From: Diphasiastrum complanatum
Lineage: Eukaryota; Streptophyta; Lycopodiopsida; Lycopodiales; Lycopodiaceae
Direction: 5' to 3'
Assembly: GCA_029204225.1 (NCBI GenBank)
Contig: CM055111.1
Location: 45,333,255 to 45,397,254 of the forward strand
Length of the DNA: 64,000 nt
Numbering within the stretch: position 1 is the first letter of the stretch; each line of letters begins with the position of its first letter. Shown here in pieces: positions 34,006-47,126 of the stretch. A model generated the notes under the pieces. It did not search any database. It was given only the letters and a program-made list of their open reading frames with translations, and was not told the origin of the DNA. Both the position numbers and the translations under genes were made by a program.

Positions 34006-37000
34006 ATGGCCTCCTCATCCTCTGAAGACTCTGGCGCCAAACAGGTGATCCAGCGTGACATCCCCGAGGCCATGCAAATTTGGCCTCTACCCTATGACAC
34101 TCTGATCCAACCATGGCTGCAGACAGCTGGCCCCCTCCTTGAAGCAATGGGTTTTTACTCAACGTTCTTTCATTTTTGAGATTAACATGGGCCTCGCCCT
34201 TCACGCTTACGCCACCTGGGACAAGGACAAGGCTCGTTTCCACTTCTTGTACCAAGGTACCACTTACAAGGTCAGGATTAACACCGACTCGATGATCACC
34301 ATTGGCATTATGTCCGGTGATCGCCATCTCCCATCGCCACGCCAAAGCTCTGATCAAACCATTTGTCATCCAAACCACACCAGAAATCCCCATCCAGACT
34401 AACAATTGTTACTTGATAGAAGCTATCACGGAACCCGTCATTCAGACAGCTGCGCATCTGTTGAATAACTTTCTGGTTATTTCAACATTTTGCAAGGACA
34501 GAATCCAGTCTACGCTGCTGAGTTAGATAGGAATCCTTTCTGGAATTCCCTAACCCCTCCGTTGTGCCATACGACTGGCATAGCTTCCTTATTCAAGAAC
34601 TAACAAACTCCATCAAACCCAAAAACCTTGAGCGAATCGCAGCAGGCCCCCTATTGTGTAACTTTGTCTGTGCACTTCTCGAGACGAAAGTGCGTAGTTT
34701 TCAACGCTCATCCCTCTTGTCTACCCTTGTGCCACATACTAACCTTTACCCACCATCTCAAGCATCTACCTCCTCCCAACCTGCAGTCATTAACACAACG
34801 GCCAGCAAACGAATGTGTGACGCTGCCTCTACATCCACATCTCCACCTGTTGCCCGACGACGTGTCTCCATTGCCGCACTAACTACTCCATCAACCACCG
34901 CCACTTCTTCTTTCGTGCAACCCCCCACTCCAATTTCTGTTGTCGCTACCTCTCTTCCTATTCCATCCACATCTATTTATGTCTCCATCCCCGTTTCTTC
35001 TATTGATACAACTCCTACTGCTCTTCCAGTGTCCGCTGCTCCATCCATCACCATCGCACCCTCCATTACTCATGCCACCACCGTTGCTCCTCTCACATTC
35101 AACCCTTCTGATTTGCAACTGTCCCCCGACACTCTGGCATGGATGCAAGTTATCAAATTTTCACCCCCACACCAGACACTTTCCGCTCCATCCTCACCTT
35201 CTTTCATACTCCACACCACCCTTCGGTTCCCCATTGTTCCTCCCATCCTCTCGTTCGGACAAACTGTCCTCACCCCTGTTTCCACAGTTGTTTCTCACAC
35301 CTCACCCACTTCGCCAAAGGTTGCTGAGGGCAGCCAACCACTGCCTGATGAGACATTTGTACAAATAGTTTTTGTAGCATCACCAGATCGGGCTGACCCT
35401 ACCACCCCAGATGGCATCAGGACAAATGAAAATTTGATCGAAGACAATGATGACGGAATTCCACAAGTCATTGGGGTCGATACACCACCAACCCCTGCCA
35501 GTGCCAGTGTACCAGCTGCTCCCACGGATCTAACGATGGCGTACCAAACTCTAGGGAAATACATCTTGGATGCGGTAGCGGCCAAAGCTATTCTAGAAAG
35601 CAGGGTACTACGGTTGGCAATGAGTAATACACAACTGCGAGCAGACCTCACCAAGCTGCAGCAAGAGCTGATTCTGGCTCAACAACACGAACAAGCAGGG
35701 CACCAGGAGATTGCCAAGCTGCAGCAGAAGGAGGAGGGCCTAAACAAATATATTCAAAGCCTCTCTAAAGCACTGAATGAGGCCTCCACAAAGGTGCTGG
35801 AGCTTCAAGCTGAAGCATCCCAACGGCTTGCCCCCATCCAGACACAACTTACACTTTTGGAAGCAGAAAACACGCGCCTGGGGACGAAGGTTAAAGCCTT
35901 ACAAGACAAGAAGCTCGTCTGCTTAGCTCAATCTGCAACGGACACAAGGCCACTTTTCCAATCAGAGATGAATCTTCTATGGCGTCAGGTGCAGATTTAT
36001 AGCCAAACCATCAACAGCTACCAGGCGGAGTTCAATAAGTATTAGGCAAGCACAACGCAAGAGCTCGCCCAGGACAAGCAAGCCCTCAAGGTGTGCCAGA
36101 AATACATGGAAATGAAGGCCCAGCCCACCCCCTGTGGTAATTCCACCACCACCTAATTTTGACGCTGCACAAGCTAGTACCAGCCAAGATCAGAGCCAGC
36201 AGGCAACAGGGAGATTTCAACTAGATCAAGGGTCCGAAGGCCAAGACCAAGGGACAGATGCGGCTACTGAGACGCGAGACCAGAGCCAAGGCGCAACCAC
36301 CAGCCAGGGCCAAACAACATCATCCAGAGGGTCGCGAACGATATCTGTCAGCCGGGCCTTCCGAAGACCGAAGTCCGTGGAGGAGAACATCAATGAATTT
36401 TTATCCAAATATTCTCACGAGTCATCAAGAGACGGCTAGCAGATCTCATTCTCAGCTCAGACCATCAAGGGAAAAGAACTGCAAGCCTTACCTGCCCTCC
36501 AATCACAACTAGAGTGGCGACAATAGTTATTTGAGAGAGACCCTGCAGCCATCAGGGCTTACGTGACGAGTCTGCAACAGTTACGGATAAATGTGCATTT
36601 TCTGCCATGTCCAAGAAGATCCAAATGGGCGGAATGCGGCACTCCTCTGGACCAGATCACACTCAACAATTTCAACTGGCCAACCATCAAATCCGAATAT
36701 GGGTGGACAACGGATGTAGATGCCAGAAGGGCTCTCTCTACATTCGCCAATCACTACATTAATTACCCCAATCCCACAGTCCGCGCGACAGCCACCTACA
36801 CCCGGGACCTAGAATATTTAATGGGCATTGAAACAAAATGAGATGATTTCCTTCCCTCCATATTTTTTGATCCAAATAAGGTGCTCGCTTCCGACAAAGT
36901 CGAAGACCAGCTGTCAGTTGCTCGCGTATATTACCGAGCTGCATTCCTTGGAGATCCCTAGACGAAACGATTCCAAACATGGTTGGATCAGGAATGGCTG

Positions 37001-37169
37001 ACAGGAGTCCACAAGTCCTTCCACATGCCAAAGGACTCAAAGAAACTGGACGGTCTCAACTTCATGGAAGACGTTACGGGATATCTCATCCACCAGAGGC
37101 AGTCCAAGAGAACGCTCTACTAAACCGGCAGAGTGCCGAGGGACCGACACTACTTCAGGCCGTGGGTTC
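34006..37169 (+). pseudogene. Large retroelement accessory ORF: Ser/Thr/Pro linker plus coiled coil
   Basis: Starting with MASSSSEDSGAKQV at 34006 and, through a few frame changes before 34560, the strand stays coding-like for about 3 kb. Order: an N-terminal globular part (ATWDKDKARFHFLYQGTTYK); a Ser/Thr/Pro/Ala-rich linker (about 34750-35540); a long coiled coil (about 35545-36040, heptads such as LTKLQQELILAQQHEQ); a Gln-rich segment (36140-36330); and a C-terminal domain (ITLNNFNWPTIKSEYGW, LSTFANHYINYP). TAG at about 36043, TAG at 36437 and 36524, TGA at 36839 and a frameshift near 36130 break it. Its place after an LTR-like promoter fits an accessory ORF of a Tat-like gypsy element. 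It has no RT, integrase or zinc-knuckle motif. Truncated by LTR B. Confidence 0.5.
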
Positions 37170-37996
37170 TGTTGGGGGTATTCCCAACAAAGTGTAAATA
37201 AATAAAATCCTCCAGTAAAATGTGTGGCAAGGGCATGGCATCTTGCGTGTATAAACCCATGGCCCAATGAGCATGCAATTGAAGTTGTAAATAAAATAAA
37301 TTTGACTTGAGCCTTGTAATTAGAATAAAACTAGAGGCCCAATGTCATTTTTAAACTTAGAGATCACTTTTTAGAGTTGGGTCCAAATTGGGACTCACAT
37401 GAATCTTGTGATTTCTAATGTACTTTTTGTGGACCCTTGGATCAAGTGGGTCCAAGATGAATGGTTAGGATCATTGTGAATATTAGTCAATAAGATTGAG
37501 GGCAAGGGCCTTCCCCATTTTATAAAAATGCACCATTTGTACACTATTTGGATGCTTAATGAGAAGGAGGAAACTCTACCATTTTTGGAAGAGAATCATC
37601 CTCATTTGCTATTCACTACTTGCTATTGCTCTTGGTTGTGTTTTCTATTGCTTTCTATTTCCATGATTATTGTTTGCCATAGTGAATGTTTTTTCATAAG
37701 CAAGCACAAGGAGCATTTGAGCTCACCTCCACCCTCACTCTCTTGCTCTCTTGCTCTCTCTTTCTCTTCTCTTCTCAATCTCTTCTTCTCCATCCCTTCC
37801 CTTCAACCAAAACTATGATGAATGTTAGTGTAGAAGAGTAGAGTTAAAGAGGAGTAGTATAGTGGTGAGTAGAGTTAAGGGAGAAAGTAGAAAATTAACT
37901 AAATTTAGCATCTATGCATAGTTAGGCACCTATCCAGTGATCTAACCTTTGTTGACAGGCGGAAGGGCTGTACTACGAGAGATCTTCGACCCCACA
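37170..37996 (+). mobile_element. LTR B (827 bp), same family as LTRs A and C
   Basis: It starts TGTTGGGGGTATTCCCAACA and ends CGACCCCACA, with the same internal landmarks as the LTRs at 6190 and 48886. Flanking pentamers differ (GGTTC left, ATCTT right), and the sequences on the two sides belong to different elements on opposite strands. It is therefore probably a product of recombination between two insertions rather than a simple solo LTR. Confidence 0.88.
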
Positions 37997-39254
37997 ATCT
38001 TTCATTTTCTGCAACTCTTTCTTTTGACCTGTTACTTTTGGATCTCTTTGGGCTTCATAAGAGGGGATTCAACTATCACTACTCCAGAGAGTTTCTTTTG
38101 ATCAAGATCGATCTGACTCATCTGTTGTTTAAGTTTTGTCCTTTCCTCCTCATCATCTTGGATCTTTCTCTTTAGTTTTTCTAGCTGCTTCGTCTGCTTC
38201 TTAGATCTTCGTTTGGCTGATCATCCATTGTAAGTGGCAGTTAGTCTCTGCAAGACATTTGCAATGATCTATCAGCTGCTTCGGTAAGACTATCAAAACT
38301 GGGGATTTCTCAGAAGAACAGTAAACTGATGATAAACAAACAGATGGAAGGGAGGGTGGTGGTGACAACGGTAGATGGTGTGGACGATAGACATGAGAAT
38401 GGGCACAGAAGTATGGCAAGAGGTTGGTTGAAGAAGGAGACTGATTTTCCAATGCTTGTTTTCTCTTTCTGAAGGATCTTTGTCGTGACTGGGGTACTTC
38501 TTCTGATCAAGGCGCTTTGGATTGCCCATCTGTCTTATTAGCCTTGTTATTGTCATCTTTGGGTTTGTGACCTTGGCTGTCGATCTTGCTGGTGTTGTTG
38601 CTGGCAGCGTAACTGCTCCAGTGGATCCAAGCAAATCCACTCTCTCCCCCCCCAAAAAAAAAAATCTGTTGGTGGGGATGTTGTTGCTGGTGACTGTTCA
38701 TGCTCAGGATTGGATCGGCATGTGGAACACGTACTTGAAACTCGTTGAACATGTGACTGGACTAGAGATTGAACAAATTTTAACTAAATTTGTTTCGATC
38801 TTGTTGTAGTTGACTCAAAGAATAATATGGCAATGAGGTGCAGGAATCAACTCTAACTTGTCATGGATTTCTCATAGTTTTCAAAAATTTGAAACTGCTG
38901 TACATGGTAATCTGAAGATGGATAGATGAATGAAAATGTGTTATGGAGATGCTTTACAGAAGACTCTCATGCAGTAGCTATTCCTTATGCAAAAATCAGT
39001 CTCACAAAATAGGTGACTAGAAACAAGGAAATAAACAAACGTTACAGATAGTGAGAATTGTATAGCACTTGTCGAACAAAACTTGCATTCATCAGCATTG
39101 ATAATGTACCTTGATAGTTGCAATATTTCAGTTGTTTTGTAGAGTAATGTGACTTACTCTGACATGCCCTTGTCAAAACAAGACAGGGTTGGTGACACTA
39201 AAATCTATCATCATGGATAACAGATGTTGTAAGGTATAGCGTGAGATGCAGGTA
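37997..39254. other. Reverse-strand retroelement-like DNA without clear domain
   Basis: On the minus strand 38220-38060 encodes a Lys/Glu-rich coiled coil (KKQTKQLEKLKRKIQDD, RTKLKQQMSQID), which may be part of the gag polyprotein whose capsid lies at 39255-39900. The stretch 38230-39250 has short frames only, with an A-run at 38652. Confidence 0.35.
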
Positions 39255-39905
39255 TCATTGAGGTACTATGTCCTGAGGACCTCTGTGAACAAAAGACTCA
39301 TGGACAGGAGCACGTGGTGCGCTTCTTTCTCTGGATTCCTCAACATCTGATCCTTCGTCTTCTTCTTTGATGGCATCAGACATGGCTAACTTTAGGCTTG
39401 TATATTCATCATTAGATTTAAGCTCTCGTCTAATCCATTTTGGAAGGCCGACTAAAAACCAGATGCTGAGCATCTGTTCGGAGGGTTGTTCCTGTACTTG
39501 AATTTTGAGATGTTTGAAACGCTCGATATAGTCTCGTACACGTTCATCCTTTGCCATCTTGATATTACTCAATTTGACAAAAGGACTCTCGATCAAGCGA
39601 AAGGGCTTAAAACGCTTGATAAAGGACTCTTTCAAGATTGACCAATTTGTCTTATCTTCACGATCAAGGTTGAAAAACCAATCACGTGCTTTAGCGATCA
39701 TGGTCATCGAAAACAATTGGACCATAGCATCGGGAGATATTTCGCCATACACATCACATGCATTCTCAAAGATTTCCAAAAATCTTTGAGGGTCCGAACT
39801 ACCGTCAAACTTTGGTAGATCTAGCTTGGGTGTACGTCTCTCAAGATGAGCATGGTGGGTAGCAGAAATTCCATTAGTGTTGGTTCTGACCTGAGAGGAG
39901 TCAGC
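39255..39905 (-). pseudogene. Ty3/gypsy gag, capsid domain
   Basis: Read on the minus strand: PKLDLPKFDGSSDPQRFLEI, ISPDAMVQLFSMTMIAKARD, WFFNLDREDKTNWSILKESF, IKRFKPFRLIESPFVKLSNI, DERVRDYIERFKHLK and LPKWIRRELK. This is the standard order of the plant gypsy capsid (retrotransposon gag) domain. The frame ends at 39255 after an acidic linker. No zinc knuckle was seen nearby. Orientation is opposite to the integrase and accessory ORF at 31.7-37.2 kb. Confidence 0.8.
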
Positions 39906-39989
39906 GCCATAAAAACGGGGTCATGCGCATGAAGAATCGGCTCTATCAGGTTCTTATCCATTGCATGGGTTTGTGGATGGCTCTTGGAG

Positions 39990-41039
39990 TTCGGCTCTCA
40001 TTTGGTAGAACCTATGACGTCTGATCTGTTCAGCTTCAGGGGTCCTGATCTCGTATGGATAATCATCTGGGACTCGAGGATCGTTTTGTTGGTCCATTGG
40101 GTACTGGTTAGTTTTTTATTGTTGTTTGGATGTTTTGAGTTTTTTTGTGTTTTTTTTATTTGTTTGTTTTTTTGTTTGGATTTTTGCGGTTCCTATGGTG
40201 GTTTGCGGTTTGCGGTTGTAACGTGTTGTTTCAACGGATGTGGTTGTGGTGGCGACTGTAGATGACGGTGTTAGCGATGTCAGCAGAGGTGGTGTAAATG
40301 TGGTCCGTTACGGGTTTAGTGAACAGTCGGGATCCGTGCGGTTAGTGCGGTCAGTTACGGGTTGCGGCGGTCTATTGCGATTAGGGGCGGACAAATGTAG
40401 GCGTAGGGCGGTGTAAATGCGGTTGGATGCGGCTATGATGGGTGCAAAGCTGTTGTGGCGGTGGGGAACGTTGCGGTGGTAATGGTGTTTGGTGCAGTGC
40501 GAATGCGATGGTAAGTGTGAGTTGCGGTGAATGTCGGTTACGATGGGGGAGATTGGAATACGGGTGAAGGAAGGATGGGCCTGGATTGTGGTCCTGACGG
40601 TGGAGGGAGTGTGTTGGTGAATACGGTGGGAGTGCGATCAGTTTGGATTGAAGGGGCCGTGGGTAGTCATATGGTCGTAGTATTGTGGTGTGAGATGGCT
40701 GCGACGGGTGAAGGTAGGTGTAATGGTGTAATGCGGATGCTTGCGTGGTTGTGATGTGAGGAGGTTGCGATGGAATGTTGCACAAGTGGACAGTGGTCCA
40801 ATGGCGATGAGATGCCATGGGAGGGCAGTTGTGATGGGTGATTACAGATGGATGTTGAGGTGGTCTGTAAGGTGGTTGAAGGCGACCGTGGGCAGTCGAA
40901 GGGTCATTTGATTGTGGTCTGATGCGAAGGTGAGGAAAGTGGACGAATGTGGTTGCAGACGGTGACAATGACGGAGTGCGGGTGGATGGGAAGCTGGGCT
41001 GGAGTGCGGGTTCCGTTTGTTGAGCTAGAGCGACTTCTG
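39990..41039. other. G/T-biased plus strand, no convincing gene
   Basis: The plus strand is strongly G- and T-rich with recurring GCGGTT, GGTTGCGG and GTGATG words. The minus strand therefore shows a 195-codon Pro/His-rich open frame (40381-40968). Its make-up follows from the base skew, and I do not call it a gene. Confidence 0.45.
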
Positions 41040-41610
41040 TCGGTTGAGATCTAACAGCCCATTCCGGTTGAGATTACTTAGATGGCTCTGGTTGAGAATT
41101 CACAGAGAGCTCTGGTTGAGATTTGACAGTGTGAGCTCCGATTGAGCTGTGAGCAAGGTGCTCTGAGCTTCGGTTGAGATTTGACAGTGAGCTCCGATTG
41201 AGATATGAGGGTGAGCTCCGGTTGAGATCTGAGGGTGAGCTCCGGTTGAGATCTGAGAGTGAGCTTCGGTTGAGATGGGAGCTGTGCTCCGGTTGAGATT
41301 TCAAAAGGTGAGCTTCGGTTGAGATCTGAAGCTTGAGCTCTGGTTGAGATGGGAGCTGTGCTCCGGTTGAGATTTCAAGAGGTGAGCTTCGGTTGAGATC
41401 TGAAGCTTGAGCTCCGGTTGAGATCTGATGAGGGCTCCGGTTGAGCTTTCAAGAGGTCAGCTCCGGTTGAGATTTCAAGAGGTGAGCTATGGCTGAGATC
41501 TCAAGAGGTGAGCTTCGGTTGAGATCTGAAGCTTGAGCTCCAGTTGAGATTTCAAGAGGTGAGCTCTGGTTGAGATTTCAAGAGGTGAGATCCGGTTGAG
41601 ATGTCAGCGT
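41040..41610. repeat. Minisatellite built on GAGCTCCGGTTGAGAT
   Basis: About 20 diverged copies of a unit of roughly 20-30 bp, with core GAGCTCCGGTTGAGAT followed by a variable TTCAAGAGGT or CTGAGGGT spacer. Neighbouring units alternate, showing higher-order duplications, for example two copies of a longer block near 41290-41420. Confidence 0.92.
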
Positions 41611-43087
41611 TGGAAACAGACGGAGCATGAGCTTGGAGTTGAAGAAAATCCAGGTCTGTTAATGTGTTTGGTAACAACGGATTTGCGAGTCTACCAGCCC
41701 GTGGATTTGGTCAATGATGTAGCCATTGATGTGGCTCTGTCCAGTCTGTAGTATTTCAAATGTGTGAAAAGAGTAGAAGTTTGTTTGTAGGGATCTGAAC
41801 GAGGACAATAGTGCAGATGTTATAGATTTAGAATGCACTGGGATTCAAGTGGCAACGGTGCCAAATGTTTACAGAATGCTCTCCTCCAGAAGATCTGTTT
41901 ACTACTATTTCTCTTTCCTTGCTACTTCTTTAGAATCATTTCTGCCTGTTACCAGGCTTAAAGGCATTCATTAGATGTCTTCTTGATTTAACAATGTCAA
42001 CCCAGACAGAAGGGATAGAGTGTCGTTTTAGTCTGTTTCTTTGTCCTGCCTGTTAGAGGACAACTTAGAAACGTCACTCTTGAACACACTTACATTCTAC
42101 ATAGGATGCAAGCCTAGAACGCTCATTCACAGATCAGGATGCAAACCAATGAACGTTCAGTAGTTTTCTACAGCTACCTACACTTAAAACGGACTGAAAT
42201 CAGAGCCTACACTACATTAACACTGAGCTACCTTGCATAACTTGACAAAAACAAGAAACAAAGCTAAACTGCAGCATGTTAGAAGTCCAAGAATCAAGAA
42301 ACCAACCAGTCTATTGATTCTTGGACATCCCAAGAACATCAAGAACTGGATTGTACAAAGATATGCAAGAATCACACCACAAATCCAGCCTATTTAGTTT
42401 ACTTTAATGTTGGCTCCTACATTAATCCACAAGAAAACATGAATCTAATCCACTCTACAAAAGCAACAAATCTAATCCACTCTACAGTTAACAACCACAC
42501 ACAAAAGGAGGGAAGGGCAAGATCATAATTGCATCACTCAAGAAACAAGCATGATCAAGGAGCTCAATGGTTGCACCAAACTTGTGAAGGCTATTCTCAT
42601 TTCAGCATGGAGTTGATACAAATCACAAAAAACTTCTCTTCACAAAGAGGGAGTCTCTTAAATAAGCAAGAGAGCTCCTTAGGTGGCATGCTAGTGGAAT
42701 TTCCACATTTCACAAATTACAAGTGGAATAACGCTCTCCACTAGAGGTCACCATCAAAAGGTGGCTCACCTTACTTCCTTAAAGAGGGGTCTACTTGCAT
42801 TTATTACATTTGCCTAGAAATACTAGTTCCTACATGTTCATTCCATCTTCCGGGATTCACCATGAGGCTTACACAGTTCTTGCATGTCTTTCCTAACTAG
42901 TATTTCTCGGCTCTCATACTCGGCTCTCAGTCTTCATTAGTCTCGTCTTCTCAGAGACCTCCTCAGTCTAAGGTGAGAGGTGCTCTTGAGTTGCTCTGTC
43001 CGAGTATCTTGGGGATTCGTCAGAATCAGCCAACATCACATATGATGAAAAGGGTAAGCAAGTAGCTTTGAAAATTATGTTGCTTTC
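41611..43087. other. Unassigned DNA
   Basis: No coherent ORF, RNA gene or boundary was recognised. The stretch 42230-42500 has several words repeated nearby (CACTCTACA, AATCTAATCCACTC). It may hold the UTR or LTR of the copia fragment that follows. Confidence 0.35.
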
Positions 43088-43351
43088 CTAATCTCTTTTG
43101 ATGAACCTACAAGTGTAGATGAAGCGAGGAAGGAAGAGGAGTGTATCCAAGCAATGGATCTTGAGTATCAAGCTCTTATGAAGAATGGAATATGGAGATT
43201 AGTGGAGTTACCTGAGGCCAAGAAAGCTATTGGATGCAAAAGGATCTTCAAGGTGAAGACAAACCAAGATGGATCTATCAACAAGTACAAGGCAAGGTTA
43301 GTGGCAAAAGGATATGCTCAAGAACAAGGGATTGACTATAGACTTGAGTAG
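43088..43351 (+). pseudogene. Ty1/copia RT, N-terminal fragment
   Basis: The frame reads AMDLEYQALMKNGIWRLVEL, KKAIGCKRIFKVKTNQDGS and [20 protein letters not shown], the opening blocks of the copia reverse transcriptase. It ends at a TAG at 43349-43351, where the palm would continue. No YVDD box follows. Confidence 0.85.
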
Positions 43352-44238
43352 GAACATGCTAATTTCTTATGATTTTCTTGCAGATTCTTATTACAGAGAC
43401 CTACTGATAAGTGCTTTGTTCGATTGAAGGAGTTTCATGCTTGCTTTCAGAATGGTGATCTGATTGCTCTTGTTCTTTACATTTCACAAAGGTTCTACAC
43501 AATCAATGATGGCTACATCAATTGCACAATGAATTTTTTTTATTGTTTCTTGATTAATAACTATTTTATAAAGGAAAAAAGTTCTTGAATGTTGTTCAAT
43601 GGGGGTTGCCTCCACCCTTTGTAAAGATACCCTTTTTTACTTTTCAACTATTCTATGTCCAAATAGTGTGTGTCCATGTGTGTTGTTATGAAACATGGCA
43701 CAAACCCCGATAATGTGAACATAGACTCTAATTCCCCATTGGGCAAGTCTTGGTTGTTATGTCCACGTCCTCCTGTATATAGGATTATGAATAATCCTAG
43801 ACTTGGATATATGGCACTCCAGTGTACGAGATCATTAGTTATGCCACATCATTCCAGGCTTGGCCATTATTGTAATTAATAATCTTATGAGGGCCCAGGT
43901 ACTCTAATTGGACCTATGGAGCTTGTGCATGGCAATTAACAACTTTTATGCAAGAATAGGAGTTCAAATGCTTTTGATAGGATTGGAGGAATCCTATACA
44001 AAATATTCTCTAGCTTTTGGAGAGTATATATCCTATAGGAACTCGCCCATCTCCTCATTATAATTTCATGTTTCCAAGAGCCAAGATCCTCTCCTCTCTT
44101 GCATTCAGTCACCATGGCTTGGGGGTGAAGCGGTTAGGGATTTGACTATCCATTTCCTATTAGTTGGGTGGTCCATAGGTGTCCTTTTGGTTGCATGCAA
44201 CAAGATCTAGGTAGATCTTCACTTGGCGATCCTTGTAG
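43352..44238 (+). other. Probable copia LTR or leader before a primer-binding site
   Basis: The right end runs directly into TGGTATCAGAGC at 44239, so an LTR should end near 44237. The left end is not fixed. No coding signal. Confidence 0.3.
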
Positions 44239-44250
44239 TGGTATCAGAGC
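44239..44250 (+). other. Primer-binding site (initiator Met tRNA type)
   Basis: Exact TGGTATCAGAGC. No gag follows; the downstream DNA is non-coding until a reverse-strand RT fragment, so this is an orphan 5' end. Confidence 0.65.
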
Positions 44251-44620
44251 AAGGCTTTGCATTGATCAGAAGGTGAAGTTGCTTTTTGCTTTCTCCCAAC
44301 TTTTTGGTATTTCCTTCTTGCTTTTTACTTCATGGTGGTGGAATTGACCTCCTATTGGCATGTAAAACCCGGCTATTACTGGTAAAATCGGCATAAAGTT
44401 GCCTACAGACAAGGGTCCCAGCCCGCCCAAAATGTGGCTAGAGCAAATTTTGAGGCCCTAGAAATGGCCCATAGAATAGGTTATGGCCTTAGAATTGGCC
44501 CAATTATAACAACCGACACTGCCAAGCGAATTTTCAATATACTCTATTAATTTTTATTAATATAAAAGAAATTTCATATTGTGTTTTTCAGAGAACCGGT
44601 TGCCTTAAAGAAACCCCAAG

Positions 44621-44925
44621 TCATGAGCGCCTGCTGAAAGTTGTGCATGTCAAAGCCATATTGAGGGGAAAAATCGACTCGCGTAAATGGCAGAGAAGTT
44701 GCGGGACAAGGTCAAGACACACATGATTTGGCTTTGTAGATGAAATGTAGTTCTCAGATTGCTCCATGTACACTTCCTCCTCAAGATCACCATTCAATAA
44801 TGCATTTGTCATTTCCATTTGCCATATATCCCATCCATAAAGTGTAGCAAGTGAGATGATGACTTAAATGCTTACCATCTTTGCCACAGGTGCAATGACA
44901 TGTCGATTTACTTCAAAAAAAATTT
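44621..44925 (-). pseudogene. Ty1/copia RT, central fragment
   Basis: The minus strand encodes HVIAPVAKMVSI, a stop, then LATLYGWDIWQMEMTNALLN and GDLEEEVYMEQSENYI. This matches the copia RT block ahead of the catalytic YVDD box (usually D-V-K-T-A-F-L-N-G-D-L-E-E-E). It is a short orphan piece in the opposite direction to the RT start at 43088. Confidence 0.75.
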
Positions 44926-45094
44926 TGGCCAGTTCAGATCATCAGAGCAATCTGCGTCAGGCTGCATCTGAGCCGGCCAAAAAATGTGAACATAGAAAGC
45001 AAACATTACCTGGATCGATGGCCCGGGTGTCTGCAGGAAGACGTTATGGTGCGAGTGTCTGCATGTCTATAGGAGCGTTTTATAAAAAAACTGT

Positions 45095-46197
<1,103 letters not shown>

Positions 46198-47126
46198 TGA
46201 TTAACGCTAATTGCAAACATCAATCAAGCTCTCAAACGAAATGAAACAAAACGAAGCGAAATTGGACGAAACGAAACGAAACTTGAACAAGCCTTGATAT
46301 TGACATTGCTGCAGCAAAACCAAATTAATCGCAAACGAAAAACAATTCGGATGGATTTCAAATATGATTGTTGGTCACTGCTGGCTATATCATTCTTACA
46401 ATCCTCCAAGATGTAGACAAACACTGTTGATCTATGTTCTAGATTAACACAGCATTCAACAAAACTGAGCCAGTGTGCAAAATTGATAAATGAGTGAATG
46501 AGATACACAAGCAATGGCGGACATCAATTCATTCAAGATCAGACAAAGATAAGAGTGATATGTGCATAATAGCTACAATATCATCTATTGGTCCTCTTGT
46601 TTTTCGTGCGCTATATGACAGACCCATACAACGCGTTGGCATGAGAGAAGCGGCGCTCTCCCACGAGTAATGTCTCGCTTACTAATGGACTTTTTGGATC
46701 TCTGTAATCTTGCTTACAAAACTTGTCTCGCTCACAGACAGACTTCTATTATGTAATATGTATTTTGTGTATATCTATCTCCTACTATATGTATCTTATA
46801 TATTCAGGGTAGCACACCAAATTAGATAAACTAAACAATCTATAACTAATCATGGATTACAAGGGAGGTGGGTTAGGCATGTCCTGACACTCATTCGTTG
46901 ACATCATCGTATCAGATCAAGGGTTTTTGTACTTCTTGGTACTTGCATGATCTTCCTAATCTTTTGGAGCGTGAAGGTCGAAAAGTGTCACGAAGATTTT
47001 CGTGTTGCTTCGAGCCGTTTGACTTTCGCGTCGTCTGACTTTCTCCTGCTCTATCACAAAAAAAAAATTCTTTCATGAACTTTTCATGTTCGTGTCTCTT
47101 CGTTAAGGTGTTCGTGAACATTTTCG
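46198..47126 (-). repeat. 3' LTR of the reverse-strand copia element
   Basis: The sequence from TTAACGCTAATTGCAAAC onward is colinear with 51254-52090, sharing the AACGAAACGAAAC tract, the GTGGGTTAGGCA block and the TTTTTGTACTTCTTGGTACT segment. It has an extra block of roughly 100 bases near 46695-46790 and differs at many positions, so the element is old. The right boundary is approximate; RNase H coding sequence adjoins it. Confidence 0.75.

Noticed and set aside
34940-35368. Leu/Pro-rich ORFs in other frames of the accessory ORF
   Set aside because: They are out-of-frame readings of the Ser/Thr/Pro-rich linker, whose codons keep several frames open.
36037-37267. Short ORFs repeated at 6036-6287, 37037-37267 and 48828-49040 as a conserved small protein
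   Set aside because: The similarity is explained by the shared LTR sequence. These ORFs run antisense across LTR starts.
37170-37996. LTR B as a 5' LTR of a complete element
   Set aside because: No primer-binding site follows it, no polypurine tract precedes it, and no partner LTR with matching flanks was found.
40381-40968. 195-codon Pro/His-rich ORF on the minus strand
   Set aside because: The composition follows from the G/T-rich plus strand. No domain, and the neighbouring non-coding DNA has the same bias.
41040-41610. Possible CRISPR-like array
   Set aside because: Units are directly adjacent and diverged, without unique spacers of constant length, and the DNA is plant nuclear. It is a minisatellite.
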